Positions 18,252 through 32,662 of a stretch of DNA of 39,681 nucleotides are shown here, piece by piece (the first letter of the stretch is position 1; each line of letters begins with the position of its first letter). Both the position numbers and the translations under genes were made by a program. Source of the stretch: an uncultured Phycisphaerales bacterium (GTDB taxonomy: Bacteria > Planctomycetota > Phycisphaerae > Phycisphaerales > UBA1924); NCBI GenBank assembly GCA_903929885.1, contig CAIYWI010000131.1:1-39681 (forward strand). The letters are read 5' to 3'. The notes beneath the pieces were generated by a model, which ran no database searches, was not told where the DNA came from, and saw only the letters and a program-made list of their open reading frames with translations.

Positions 18252-18290
18252 ATCAGGGCCCGGCATGAATGGTGCCGGGCCCTGATTTTC
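18252..18290 (+). terminator. Strong intrinsic terminator between rplL and rpoB
   Basis: A perfect 14-pair stem, ATCAGGGCCCGGCA (18252-18265) with TGCCGGGCCCTGAT (18273-18286), encloses a seven-base loop and is followed by TTT. Its quality suggests most transcripts from the rplK promoter stop here, separating ribosomal-protein from RNA-polymerase expression. Confidence 0.9.
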
Positions 18291-18326
18291 CCGCCGGAAT
18301 TTTCAAGTATTAGGATGGCACCCCCC

Positions 18327-18356
18327 TTGCTCTGATGGCTGCGGGGGGTGTATACT
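18327..18356 (+). promoter_or_regulatory. Promoter of rpoBC
   Basis: TTGCTC (18327-18332), an 18-base spacer and TATACT (18351-18356) fit a housekeeping promoter. It lies just past the rplL terminator, so rpoB-rpoC should have their own transcription start near 18363. Confidence 0.75.
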
Positions 18357-18557
18357 CATCGGTTCGGCACGGTGTGCGGCGGGCGGGACGTGCCGTCGCC
18401 AGACCGTGGCGATTGGTTGCTACGAGAGAGCAGCCTCTGACGGACTTGAGCCCAACAACCTTGAGATTGCCTGGCCTGATGAACACTGCGACCGCGAACG
18501 TCGTTCGGCTGCATTGAGCGTCAGGCTGGTATCGCATTCTCCATCGCGAGGACATCG
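18357..18557 (+). other. rpoB leader, about 200 bases, structured
   Basis: No gene is seen between the rpoB promoter and its ATG. The leader can fold into at least two hairpins: CGGCACG (18365-18371) with CGTGCCG (18389-18395), and TCGCCA (18396-18401) with TGGCGA (18407-18412). They abut and could stack. GAGG just before ATG 18558 is the ribosome-binding site. Autoregulation of rpoBC through the leader is possible but not shown. Confidence 0.45.
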
Positions 18558-21500
18558 ATGGCTTCGATCGGTGCGTCAAACGGATCGTCGGGACAGGGCG
18601 GGATTCGCAACTTCTCCAAGCGTGGCGATGCCATGCCGGTGGGGGACCTGTGCGAGGTGCAGACCAAGGCGTACGAGCGCTTCCTGCAACTGGGCAAGGG
18701 GCCCGAGGAGCGCGATGCGCTGCTGGGGCTCGAGGCCCTGCTGCGCGAGGTGTTCCCGATCAAGAGCTACGACGAGACGATGACGCTCGAGTACACGTCG
18801 TACATGCTCGAGGAGCCGCGGTACACGCCCGACGAGTGTCGCGAGTTGCGCCTGAGCTACGCGCGGCCGTTCCGGGTGGGGCTGCGGATGAAGCGGGAGG
18901 GCAAGCCCGAGCTTCCGGAGGAGAACATCTACCTGGGCGAGTTCCCGGTGATGATGGGCGGCGGCGAGTTCATCGTGAACGGCGCCGAGCGCGTGATCGT
19001 CAGCCAGTTGCACCGTTCCCCGGGCGTCGACTTCTCGATCGTGAGCAGCGAGGCGGACCGTCCGCTGCACTCGGCGCGGATCATTCCCGAGCGAGGCAGC
19101 TGGATCGAGCTCGAGGTGACCAAGAAGGACGTGCTGGCGATGCGGATCGACCAGAGCACGAAGTTGGCGGCGACGACCTTCCTGCGGTGTCTTGACGACA
19201 GCGTGGCGGAGACGGACAAGCTGCTGCAGCTCTTCTACACGGTGAGCGACGTCAAGGTCGAGAACCTCAAGGCCGAGCACTGGGCGGCCGAGAGCATCGT
19301 GGACACGTCGACCGGCGAGGAACTGGTGCACGTGGGCCGCCAGATCGGCGAGGCCCTCGGGGCGATCCAGAACAGCACGCTGCGCCGGGTCAAGGTGATC
19401 GAGAACCCCAGCGACGTGCTGATCCTCAACACGATCGCGGAGGAGAAACTCGAGGCCTTCGAGGCCGACACGACGTACAACCGCGCGATGCTGAAGGTGT
19501 ACAGCAAGCTGCGTCCGGGCAATCCCCCGCAGGTGGACAAGGCCAAGTCGCTCTTCTTCGAGAAGTTCATGGACGAGAACCGCTACCGCCTCGGGCGTGT
19601 GGGCCGGTTCCGCATCAACCGCAAGTTCCGGCTCGAGACGCCGGAGACGATGATGTTCATCCGCAGCGAGGACTTCCTGCAGGTGATCCGCTACCTGCTG
19701 GACCTTCGCAGCGGCCGCCTCGACCCCGAGACCGGTCGTGCGGCGGCGGTGGTCGACGACATCGACCACCTGGGCAACCGTCGCCTGCGCACGCTCGACG
19801 AGCTGGCGGTGGACGAGCTGCGCAAGGGCTTCATCAAGCTCAAGCGGACGGTGCAGGAGCGGATGGCGCAGAAGGACCCCGAGGATCTGGTGAAGATCGC
19901 CGACCTGGTGAACACCAAGAGCATCTCGAGCGCGATCGACTTCTTCTTCGGCCGCAGCGAACTGTCGCAGGTCGTGGACCAGACCAACCCGCTGTCGAGC
20001 CTGGTGCACGAGCGGCGCCTGTCGGCCCTGGGCCCTGGCGGCCTCAACCGCAAGCGCGCGGGCTTCGAGGTTCGCGACGTGCACATCTCGCACTACGGGC
20101 GCATCTGCCCGATCGAGACGCCCGAAGGCACGAACATCGGTCTGATCGCGTCGCTGGGCATCTACTCGAGCATCGACGAGTACGGGTTCCTTCGGACGCC
20201 CTACCGCGAGGTTCGGGACGGCAAGGTGACGGGCAAGATCGTGCACCTGCGCGCCGACGAGGAGATGGAGGCGATTCTGGCCCCCGCCGACTCGCTCGAG
20301 GATGGCGGCAAGCTGAAGAAGGGCTCGGTGCTCGCCCGCGTGAGCGGCGAGTTGGCCGAGGCCGATTCGACCGAGGTTCAATACCTCGACATCTCGGCCA
20401 AGCAGATCATCGGCATCTCGGCCGCGCTGATCCCCTTCCTCGAGCACGACGACGCGAACCGCGCGTTGATGGGGTCGAACATGCAGCGTCAGGGCGTGCC
20501 GCTGATCAAGGTCGACCCCCCCTGCGTCGCCACGGGCATCGAGAAGTCGGTGGGCCGCAACTCGGGCATGGTGGTGAAGGCCAAGAACGCGGGCACGGTG
20601 ACCTACGTCGACGGCGAGCGGATCATCGTCGACAACGCCGACGAGTACGTGCTGCGGAAGTTCGTGGGCCTCAACGAGCGGACGTGCCTCAACCAGCGGC
20701 CGGTCGTGAAGATCGGGCAGAAGGTTGAGCAGGGCGAGGTGATCGCCGACGGCGCGAGCACGAAGATGGGCGAACTGTCGATCGGCAAGAACGTGCTGGT
20801 GGCGTTCAACACCTTCGACGGGTACAACTTCGAGGACGCGATCGTCATGAACGAGCGTCTCGTGAAGGACGACACCTTCACGAGCATCCACATCGACGCC
20901 TTCGACGTCGAGATCCGCGAGACCAAGCTGGGTCGCGAGGAGTTCACTCGCGACATCCCGAACGTCAGCGAGAAGATGCTCCGCAACCTCGACGAGCAGG
21001 GCATCATCCGCATCGGCGCCCGCGTGGGCCCGGGCGACATCCTCGTGGGCAAGGTCAGCCCCAAGAGCAAGACGGAGCTCACCCCCGAGGAGAAGCTGCT
21101 GCACGCGATCTTCGGTCGCGCGGGCGAGGACGTCAAGAACGACTCGCTGGAGGTGCCGGCGGGCGTGGAGGGCGTGGTGATCGGCGCGAGGAAGTTCTCC
21201 AAGCGTCAGCACATGAACGAGGAGCAGAAGAAGGCGCTCAAGAAGGAGATCGCCGACTACGAGACGCTCCAGGACGACCAGGCCATCGCCATCTTCAAGC
21301 AGATGACCCAGCTGATCAACGACGCGATCGGCACGCCGATGGTGGACCCCAACACCCGTCAGAAGGTCGGCGCCAGCGACATCCGCGAAGTCATCATCGA
21401 GCAGATCCGCACCTTCGACGTCAAGTGGATCAAGGGCAGCAAGGAGGCCAAGGCGGACGCCGAGCGCCTGCACAAGCAGTTCTGGCCCCGCATCCAGGCC

Positions 21501-22394
21501 ATCGGCGTCGAGAAGGCCCGCAAGGTCGCCCACATGAAGCGGGGCGACGAGCTGCCTCCCAACGTGCTCGAGATGGTGAAGGTCTACCTCGCCACCAAGC
21601 GCACGCTGAGCGTGGGCGACAAGATGGCCGGCCGGCACGGCAACAAGGGCGTGATCGCCCGCATCGTTCCCGAGGAGGAAATGCCCTTCATGGAGGACGG
21701 CACGCCGGTGGACGTGCTCCTCAACCCGCTGGGCGTGCCCAGCCGCATGAACGTGGGCCAGATCCTCGAGACGCACCTGGGCTGGGCCGCCCGCGTCCTG
21801 GGCTTCCAGGCGGTGACGCCCGTCTTCGACGGCGCCCGCGAGGAGGAGATCCACGAGGCCATCGCCGAGGCCAACCGCCATGTCGACGAGCGGTGGGCCC
21901 AGTGCGAGAAGAGCGGCACGTGGCCGCACCCGCGCGAGCTGCTCGCCAAGATGCCCCGCAACTGCAAGATCCAGCTCTTCGACGGCCGAACCGGCGAGGC
22001 GTTCAACCAGCGGACCACCGTGGGCTACATGTACCTCATGAAGCTCCACCACCTGGTGGACGACAAGATCCACGCCCGCGCCACCGGTCCCTACTCGCTC
22101 ATCACGCAGCAGCCCCTGGGCGGCAAGGCCCGCACCGGCGGCCAGCGTTTCGGCGAGATGGAGGTCTGGGCCCTCGAGGCCTATGGCGCGGCGTACATCC
22201 TGCAGGAACTGCTCACCGTCAAGTCCGACGACGTCGAGGGACGCACCAAGATCTACGAGAGCATGGTGAAGGGCACCAACAAGCTCGAGGCCGGCATGCC
22301 CGTGGCCTTCGACGTGCTCTGCAACGAACTCAAGGGCCTGGGGCTCAACATCACGCTCGAGAAGAAGCAGACCGAGGGCGGCAGCCTGCTCTGA
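18558..22394 (+). CDS. rpoB: DNA-directed RNA polymerase subunit beta
   Basis: 1278 residues, a normal size without a very large lineage insertion. Beta forms one pincer of the RNA polymerase core. The N-terminal lobes are standard ([14 protein letters not shown]). The rifampicin-pocket segment begins near residue 469 ([20 protein letters not shown], then SALGPGG). The Asp, His and Ser equivalent to E. coli Asp516, His526 and Ser531 are kept, while the residues at Phe514, Met515 and Asn518 are Val, Val and Thr. The fork and link regions ([19 protein letters not shown]), the [13 protein letters not shown] motif and the C-terminal clamp part ([20 protein letters not shown]) are conserved. The start is supported by GAGG upstream. 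rpoC follows after 150 bases in the same transcription unit. Confidence 0.99.
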   Translation: MASIGASNGSSGQGGIRNFSKRGDAMPVGDLCEVQTKAYERFLQLGKGPEERDALLGLEALLREVFPIKSYDETMTLEYTSYMLEEPRYTPDECRELRLSYARPFRVGLRMKREGKPELPEENIYLGEFPVMMGGGEFIVNGAERVIVSQLHRSPGVDFSIVSSEADRPLHSARIIPERGSWIELEVTKKDVLAMRIDQSTKLAATTFLRCLDDSVAETDKLLQLFYTVSDVKVENLKAEHWAAESIVDTSTGEELVHVGRQIGEALGAIQNSTLRRVKVIENPSDVLILNTIAEEKLEAFEADTTYNRAMLKVYSKLRPGNPPQVDKAKSLFFEKFMDENRYRLGRVGRFRINRKFRLETPETMMFIRSEDFLQVIRYLLDLRSGRLDPETGRAAAVVDDIDHLGNRRLRTLDELAVDELRKGFIKLKRTVQERMAQKDPEDLVKIADLVNTKSISSAIDFFFGRSELSQVVDQTNPLSSLVHERRLSALGPGGLNRKRAGFEVRDVHISHYGRICPIETPEGTNIGLIASLGIYSSIDEYGFLRTPYREVRDGKVTGKIVHLRADEEMEAILAPADSLEDGGKLKKGSVLARVSGELAEADSTEVQYLDISAKQIIGISAALIPFLEHDDANRALMGSNMQRQGVPLIKVDPPCVATGIEKSVGRNSGMVVKAKNAGTVTYVDGERIIVDNADEYVLRKFVGLNERTCLNQRPVVKIGQKVEQGEVIADGASTKMGELSIGKNVLVAFNTFDGYNFEDAIVMNERLVKDDTFTSIHIDAFDVEIRETKLGREEFTRDIPNVSEKMLRNLDEQGIIRIGARVGPGDILVGKVSPKSKTELTPEEKLLHAIFGRAGEDVKNDSLEVPAGVEGVVIGARKFSKRQHMNEEQKKALKKEIADYETLQDDQAIAIFKQMTQLINDAIGTPMVDPNTRQKVGASDIREVIIEQIRTFDVKWIKGSKEAKADAERLHKQFWPRIQAIGVEKARKVAHMKRGDELPPNVLEMVKVYLATKRTLSVGDKMAGRHGNKGVIARIVPEEEMPFMEDGTPVDVLLNPLGVPSRMNVGQILETHLGWAARVLGFQAVTPVFDGAREEEIHEAIAEANRHVDERWAQCEKSGTWPHPRELLAKMPRNCKIQLFDGRTGEAFNQRTTVGYMYLMKLHHLVDDKIHARATGPYSLITQQPLGGKARTGGQRFGEMEVWALEAYGAAYILQELLTVKSDDVEGRTKIYESMVKGTNKLEAGMPVAFDVLCNELKGLGLNITLEKKQTEGGSLL

Positions 22395-22418
22395 CCCTGA
22401 CGGAGCGCCGCCGCCCGC

Positions 22419-22444
22419 GGCCCCGGGGCCTTTCGCCCGGGGTC
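22419..22444 (+). other. Hairpin in the rpoB-rpoC gap
   Basis: GGCCCCGGG (22419-22427) pairs with CCCGGGGTC (22436-22444) around an eight-base loop: nine pairs with one G-U. GGCCCCGGGGCC at 22419-22430 is itself a perfect palindrome. No T-run follows, so termination is unlikely; mRNA processing or pausing is possible. Confidence 0.45.
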
Positions 22445-22544
22445 CACATCGGGCGGACGGCCTTCGGATTCCACGTCCCCAGCACCATCCACCAGACGAT
22501 TCGCGGCGGGCACGCCGCACCGACCAGCACCGGAGCACGCGATC

Positions 22545-26918
<4,374 letters not shown>

Positions 26919-26946
26919 GCCCGCTCCGCGTCATCAGATCCGACCC

Positions 26947-26984
26947 GACGCCCCGGCCCGCATGCCGGGGCGTCGTTTCTTTTC
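26947..26984 (+). terminator. Intrinsic terminator of rpoBC
   Basis: GACGCCCCGGC (26947-26957) pairs perfectly with GCCGGGGCGTC (26964-26974) around a six-base loop and is followed by GTTTCTTTTC. It begins 28 bases after the rpoC stop and ends the unit; rpsL, rpsG or fusA do not follow. Confidence 0.9.
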
Positions 26985-27062
26985 GGGTCGCCGGGCGCCG
27001 CCAGTCGCGTGGGAGGGTGTCCGGGCGTTGCCTGCGACCCGTCGCGTCCGTGGAGCGATTGG

Positions 27063-27332
27063 TCACGAAGTCGGATCGGCGGGGGGAGGCCGGTTCGCGG
27101 CGTTGGCGGCCTCCCAGCGGGCGACGATCTCACGGGCCGCCGGTTCGGAGATCACCGGGAAGAGCGTCTGGCCGGTCTCGAGCATTCGGATGATGTAGGG
27201 CTTGCACATGCCGCAGTTGGTGCTGCAGCCGGTGATGCGGGCGAGTTCATCGAGGCCGTGACCGTGCCGATCGGCGAGCTCCTTGAGTCGCGAAAAGGCG
27301 ATGTCGTGGCAGATGCAGCGGTCGACGCCCAT
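27063..27332 (-). CDS. Bfd-like [2Fe-2S] ferredoxin-type protein
   Basis: 89 residues. Cys6 and Cys8, then Cys40 and Cys43, give the spacing CxC-x31-CxxC, exactly that of bacterioferritin-associated ferredoxin (Bfd), within RCICHD and CSTNCGMCKPY. Bfd domains bind a [2Fe-2S] cluster and in known cases pass electrons to bacterioferritin to release iron; the same fold also occurs in other redox proteins. The C-terminal extension after residue 60 (EIVARWEAANAAN) is not part of classical Bfd (about 64 residues). ATG 27332 is preferred to the TTG at 27350. No bacterioferritin gene is in the window, so the partner is unknown. The gene converges on rpoC and diverges from the antiporter gene. Confidence 0.85.
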   Translation of the reverse strand: MGVDRCICHDIAFSRLKELADRHGHGLDELARITGCSTNCGMCKPYIIRMLETGQTLFPVISEPAAREIVARWEAANAANRPPPADPTS

Positions 27333-27393
27333 GCTGCGGGGAGTACGCAACGGCGGGAGGATCCGATTCAGGAATCGGCGGCTCGCCGGTCCA

Positions 27394-27399
27394 TATGCT
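27394..27399 (+). promoter_or_regulatory. -10-like hexamer TATGCT near the antiporter start
   Basis: TATGCT ends ten bases before ATG 27410 and overlaps the alternative ATG 27395. If it is the -10, the upstream ATG would not be transcribed and the antiporter would be translated from a nearly leaderless mRNA. No good -35 is visible. Confidence 0.4.
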
Positions 27400-27409
27400 C
27401 CGGTCCCTC

Positions 27410-29005
27410 ATGTCGCTCCCGGAACTCGTCGCCATCCTGGGCCTGTTCGCCGCGGTGATCGCATTGGCCGAACTGGCCCGAAAGACGCACGTTCCGTATC
27501 CCACGATGATGGTGATCGCCGGCTTGGCGATCACGATGATGCCCTTTCTTCCGGACCTTGCGCTGAGCCCGGATCTGGTCTTTCTGGTGTTCCTGCCGCC
27601 GATTCTCTACGCCGGCGCGTGGAACACCTGGCTTCACGACTTCCGTCGCCATGCCGTGCCCATCGGGTTTCTCGCGGTGGGGTTGGTGATCGTCACGGCG
27701 TGGGTCGTGGCGGAGGTCTGCACGATGGTGGTGCCCGGCATGAGTTGGTGGCAGGGGTTCCTGATCGGGGCGATCGTTTCGCCTCCCGATGCCGCCGCCG
27801 CGACGGCAATCTGCCAGCGACTGGGCGTGAGCCGACGGATCGTGACGGTGCTCGAGGGCGAGAGCCTTGTCAACGACGCGTCGGGGCTGATCGCCTATCG
27901 CGTGGCGTTGGTGGCGGTGACGCAGGGGGCGTTCTCGCCCCTGCAGACGGCGTGGAGCTTCCTGTTCGCGGCCGGGGCCGGGGCGTGCGTCGGACTTGCG
28001 GCGGGCATGATCATCGCGCAGCTTCATCGTCGAATCCGCGATCCCGTGGTCACCACCGCGTTGTCGCTGCTGGCTCCATACGCGTCGTACGTGCCGGCCG
28101 AGGCCATGCACGCCTCGGGCGTGCTGGCGACGGTGGTGGCCGGGCTGTACGTGTCGAAGCGGAGCCCCCAGATCTTCTCGCCCCTGGCCCGCATGCAGGT
28201 GGTGCACGTGTGGCAGCTCATGCAGCTGCTGATCAACGGGATCGTCTTCGTGCTCATCGGGCTTCAGCTCGACGAGGTGATCGACGCGGTCAAGAACGAT
28301 TACTCGCTCGGGCAACTCCTCGGCTATGCGGCGGCCGTCAGCGCGGCGGTGATCGTCGTGCGGCTGGCGTGGGTGCTCCCGATCGCGGGGCTCTCGCGGC
28401 TGCCGTTCTTCCCCCGGCGGCTCCCGGTGCCCCGGCCCGCCGAACTCGTGGTGATCGGCTGGACCGGCATGCGAGGGATCGTGAGTCTGGCCGCGGCGGT
28501 CGCGCTGCCGATGTCGGTGACGGTGGACGGAGACGTGGTGGTGCCCTTCGCGCACCGCGACCTGATGGTGCTGTTGACGTTCGCCGTGATCTTCTCGACG
28601 CTGGTGCTTCAGAGTCTGACGCTGGGACCGTTGATCAAGCGGCTGGGAGAGTCGGTCCGCGAGGGCATCGCCCACGAGGAACTCGTGGCGAGGATGATGA
28701 TCGCGAGCGCCGCCCTCTCGCGACTGGACGCCATGGGTTCCGAGGGAGCCGACGACCCGCTGCTCACCAGGGTGCGGGCCAAGTATCTCGAGCGGCTCGA
28801 GACCGCGACTCGCACCGCGCGGGGCGACGACGAATCGCCCGCCGGCCCGGACGCCGGCGCCGAGGCGGCGTTGCACCGACTGGCCATCGACGAGGAGCGT
28901 GCCGCACTGGTGCGAATGCGAGACGCCGGTGAGATCTCCGAGGAGGTCTTTCGAACGCTCGAGCGGGAGTTGGACTTCGAGGAGGCTCGCCTGCTGACGC
29001 CGTGA
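27410..29005 (+). CDS. CPA1-family Na+/H+ antiporter
   Basis: 531 residues from ATG 27410 (536 from ATG 27395). About 12 hydrophobic segments fill the first 410 residues. Family motifs are clear: FLPPILYAGAWN (61-72), SPPDAAAATAI (124-134), EGESLVNDASGL (149-160, with the Asn155-Asp156 ion-binding pair) and, late in the membrane part, GWTGMRGIVSLAAAVALP. These place it with NhaP/NHE-type cation:proton antiporters, which exchange Na+ or K+ for H+ at the inner membrane. A cytoplasmic tail of about 120 residues follows; it is helical and charged (EERAALVRMRDAGEISEEVF) and probably regulatory. The gene converges with nadB, leaving only 17 bases between the ends, and no clear terminator is seen. 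Confidence 0.92.
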   Translation: MSLPELVAILGLFAAVIALAELARKTHVPYPTMMVIAGLAITMMPFLPDLALSPDLVFLVFLPPILYAGAWNTWLHDFRRHAVPIGFLAVGLVIVTAWVVAEVCTMVVPGMSWWQGFLIGAIVSPPDAAAATAICQRLGVSRRIVTVLEGESLVNDASGLIAYRVALVAVTQGAFSPLQTAWSFLFAAGAGACVGLAAGMIIAQLHRRIRDPVVTTALSLLAPYASYVPAEAMHASGVLATVVAGLYVSKRSPQIFSPLARMQVVHVWQLMQLLINGIVFVLIGLQLDEVIDAVKNDYSLGQLLGYAAAVSAAVIVVRLAWVLPIAGLSRLPFFPRRLPVPRPAELVVIGWTGMRGIVSLAAAVALPMSVTVDGDVVVPFAHRDLMVLLTFAVIFSTLVLQSLTLGPLIKRLGESVREGIAHEELVARMMIASAALSRLDAMGSEGADDPLLTRVRAKYLERLETATRTARGDDESPAGPDAGAEAALHRLAIDEERAALVRMRDAGEISEEVFRTLERELDFEEARLLTP

Positions 29006-29022
29006 AAGGCGGCCGGCGGCGG

Positions 29023-30723
29023 TCAGGTGCGGACGGGCATGGTGGCGGGGGCCTCCCGCCCGCGTCGCCACAGATCGTGGACGCACCGCGAGGCGTCCTG
29101 TTCGGGGAAGTCGAGCCGCAGGTGGCATCCGCGGCTTTCGCGGCGCCATTCGGCGGCCTTGGCGACGAGGGCGGCCGCCACCAGCATGTTTTGTGTCTCC
29201 CATCCGGAGACGTCATCGAAGATCTTGTCCAGCGTGTAGCGGGCCCAGAAGTCGATCATTTCGCTGGCGCCGGCGAGTTTGGCCGCCGTCCGCTCGATGC
29301 CGACATTCCGCCACATGGCCGACCGCAGGCTCGAACGCACGTCCGTCAGGTCGAGTTCGCCCCGTTCGCTGGGCCTGATGTCGCTGATGATGGGCACCGG
29401 GGCCGCGCGGCCGCCGCCGATGACCGCCGCCCATCCCGGGGCGGGCCCCGCCGAGGGGTCGGCGGTCCCTGGCTGACGCATCTCAAGGCACGCTCGCCCG
29501 GCGATTTCACCCATGACGAGCCCCTCGAGCAGCGAGTTGCTGGCCAGGCGGTTGGCTCCGTGCAGGCCGGTGCTCGCGGCTTCGCCCACGACGTAGAGGC
29601 CGGGCACGTCGCTTCGACCCGCGGCGTCGGTTCGCACGCCGCCGACCATGTAGTGCATCGCCGGGTGGACCGGAATCAGGTCCTTGGCGGGCTCGAGCTC
29701 GAATCGCTTGAGCAAGGCCGCGATGCCGGGGAACCGTGATCCGAAACCCTCGATGGCGCGGCAGTCGAGCAGGACGTTCTGGCCGCCCTGCTTGGCGATC
29801 TGCCGCACGATGGCCTGGCTCACGACGTCGCGGGGCGCGAGTTCGGCCATCGGGTGCACCTCGACCATGAAGCGGTGCCCGGAGGCGTCGAGCAGGTGTG
29901 CGCCAGCGCCCCGGATGGCCTCGGTGATGAGACTGCGGCTTGCGCCGGCCAGATACAGGGTGGTGGGGTGGAACTGCACGAAGGCCATGTCGGCCAGCGT
30001 GGCGCCGGCCCTGTAGGCCATGGCGATGCCGTCGGCGGTGGCCAGCGTGGGGTTGGTTGTCTCTCGGTAGAGCATGCCCGCGCCGCCGCTGGCGAGGATG
30101 GTCGCCTTGGCCCAGATGACCTGAAGGCCGTACTTGGGGTGGTGCGTGATGGCGCCCATCACCGGCGAGCCGGGCTCGTTCGAGGGGGTGATCAGGTCGA
30201 GGGCGAAGCACTTCTCGAAGATGCGAACGCCCGCGGCCGCGCGGGTGTGCTGCTCGAGCACCCGCTGGAGTTCCGCGCCGGTGGCGTCGCCGTTGCTGTG
30301 CACGATGCGGCTGGCGGCGTGACCGCCCTCGCGACCCAGCAGGATCTCCCCCTGCGGGTTGCGATCGAGTTGCATGCCCCAGCCGAGGAGTTCGGTCATG
30401 TGCCTGGGGCCTGCGCCCACGATGGTCCGCACGGCATCGACGTCGCACAGTCCGGCGCCGGCCGCGAGGGTGTCCTCGATGTGCGAATCGACCGTGTCCC
30501 TGGGCGACACGGCGCTGGCAATGCCGCCTTGGGCCCACGCGGTGTTGGTCGAGCGGAGGTCGCCCTTGCTCAGCACGATCACCTCGCCGTGCGATGCCGC
30601 GGCGATGGCGGCGCGAAGGCCGGCCACCCCGGCTCCGATCACCAGCGTGTCGGTGAAGATCGCCGGCAGCAGCGACGAGCGAAAGGGAATCAGGTAGCGG
30701 CGTTGGTCGAACTGGCCGTCCAT
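29023..30723 (-). CDS. nadB: L-aspartate oxidase
   Basis: 566 residues. NadB oxidises L-aspartate to iminoaspartate with FAD, the first step of de novo NAD synthesis. The N-terminal FAD-binding motif is DTLVIGAGVAGLRAAIAA; STNTAWAQGGIASAV and GHAASRIVHSNGDATG follow. The diagnostic block HYMVGGVRTDAAGRSDVPGL, then GEAASTGLHGANRLASNSLL, is near residue 350-390. The helical C-terminal domain of the succinate dehydrogenase/fumarate reductase family is present. ATG 30723 (MDGQFDQRRY) is preferred to the in-frame 30768 because the N-terminal 15 residues are unlike the family and a TATGGT element lies between the two. nadA and nadC are not nearby. The acyl-CoA mutase gene ends 52 bases upstream on the same strand, so read-through is possible. 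Confidence 0.95.
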   Translation of the reverse strand: MDGQFDQRRYLIPFRSSLLPAIFTDTLVIGAGVAGLRAAIAAASHGEVIVLSKGDLRSTNTAWAQGGIASAVSPRDTVDSHIEDTLAAGAGLCDVDAVRTIVGAGPRHMTELLGWGMQLDRNPQGEILLGREGGHAASRIVHSNGDATGAELQRVLEQHTRAAAGVRIFEKCFALDLITPSNEPGSPVMGAITHHPKYGLQVIWAKATILASGGAGMLYRETTNPTLATADGIAMAYRAGATLADMAFVQFHPTTLYLAGASRSLITEAIRGAGAHLLDASGHRFMVEVHPMAELAPRDVVSQAIVRQIAKQGGQNVLLDCRAIEGFGSRFPGIAALLKRFELEPAKDLIPVHPAMHYMVGGVRTDAAGRSDVPGLYVVGEAASTGLHGANRLASNSLLEGLVMGEIAGRACLEMRQPGTADPSAGPAPGWAAVIGGGRAAPVPIISDIRPSERGELDLTDVRSSLRSAMWRNVGIERTAAKLAGASEMIDFWARYTLDKIFDDVSGWETQNMLVAAALVAKAAEWRRESRGCHLRLDFPEQDASRCVHDLWRRGREAPATMPVRT

Positions 30724-30732
30724 GGGCGCGGA

Positions 30733-30738
30733 ACCATA
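30733..30738 (-). promoter_or_regulatory. -10-like hexamer TATGGT before nadB
   Basis: Read on the minus strand, TATGGT ends nine bases before ATG 30723. There is no Shine-Dalgarno between it and the start codon, which would suit a leaderless or very short leader. No convincing -35 is visible. Confidence 0.4.
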
Positions 30739-30775
30739 GGAAGGCCGCGAGGACCGTCCGGATGGCACCGGGCGA

Positions 30776-32578
<1,803 letters not shown>

Positions 32579-32584
32579 GTCCCA

Positions 32585-32590
32585 ATTCTA
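32585..32590 (-). promoter_or_regulatory. -10 hexamer TAGAAT before the mutase gene
   Basis: On the minus strand TAGAAT (five of six to TATAAT) ends six bases before ATG 32578, so transcription should begin at or beside the start codon. This is the clearest candidate for a leaderless mRNA in the window. Confidence 0.55.
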
Positions 32591-32662
32591 ACCGCGCCGG
32601 GTCGCCGCGACGCCCCGGGGCCGGCCGTTGGCCAGTCGCGTTCGGGCGAGGCGGGGGCGGCC

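Noticed and set aside
19962-20040. Rifampicin-resistance substitution in rpoB
   Set aside because: The residues equivalent to Asp516, His526 and Ser531 are the sensitive type; Val/Val/Thr changes nearby look like lineage differences and their effect cannot be judged by eye.
27333-27350. TACTCC before the Bfd-like gene as another TAnnnT start element
   Set aside because: The last base is not T, so it does not fit the pattern and was not counted.
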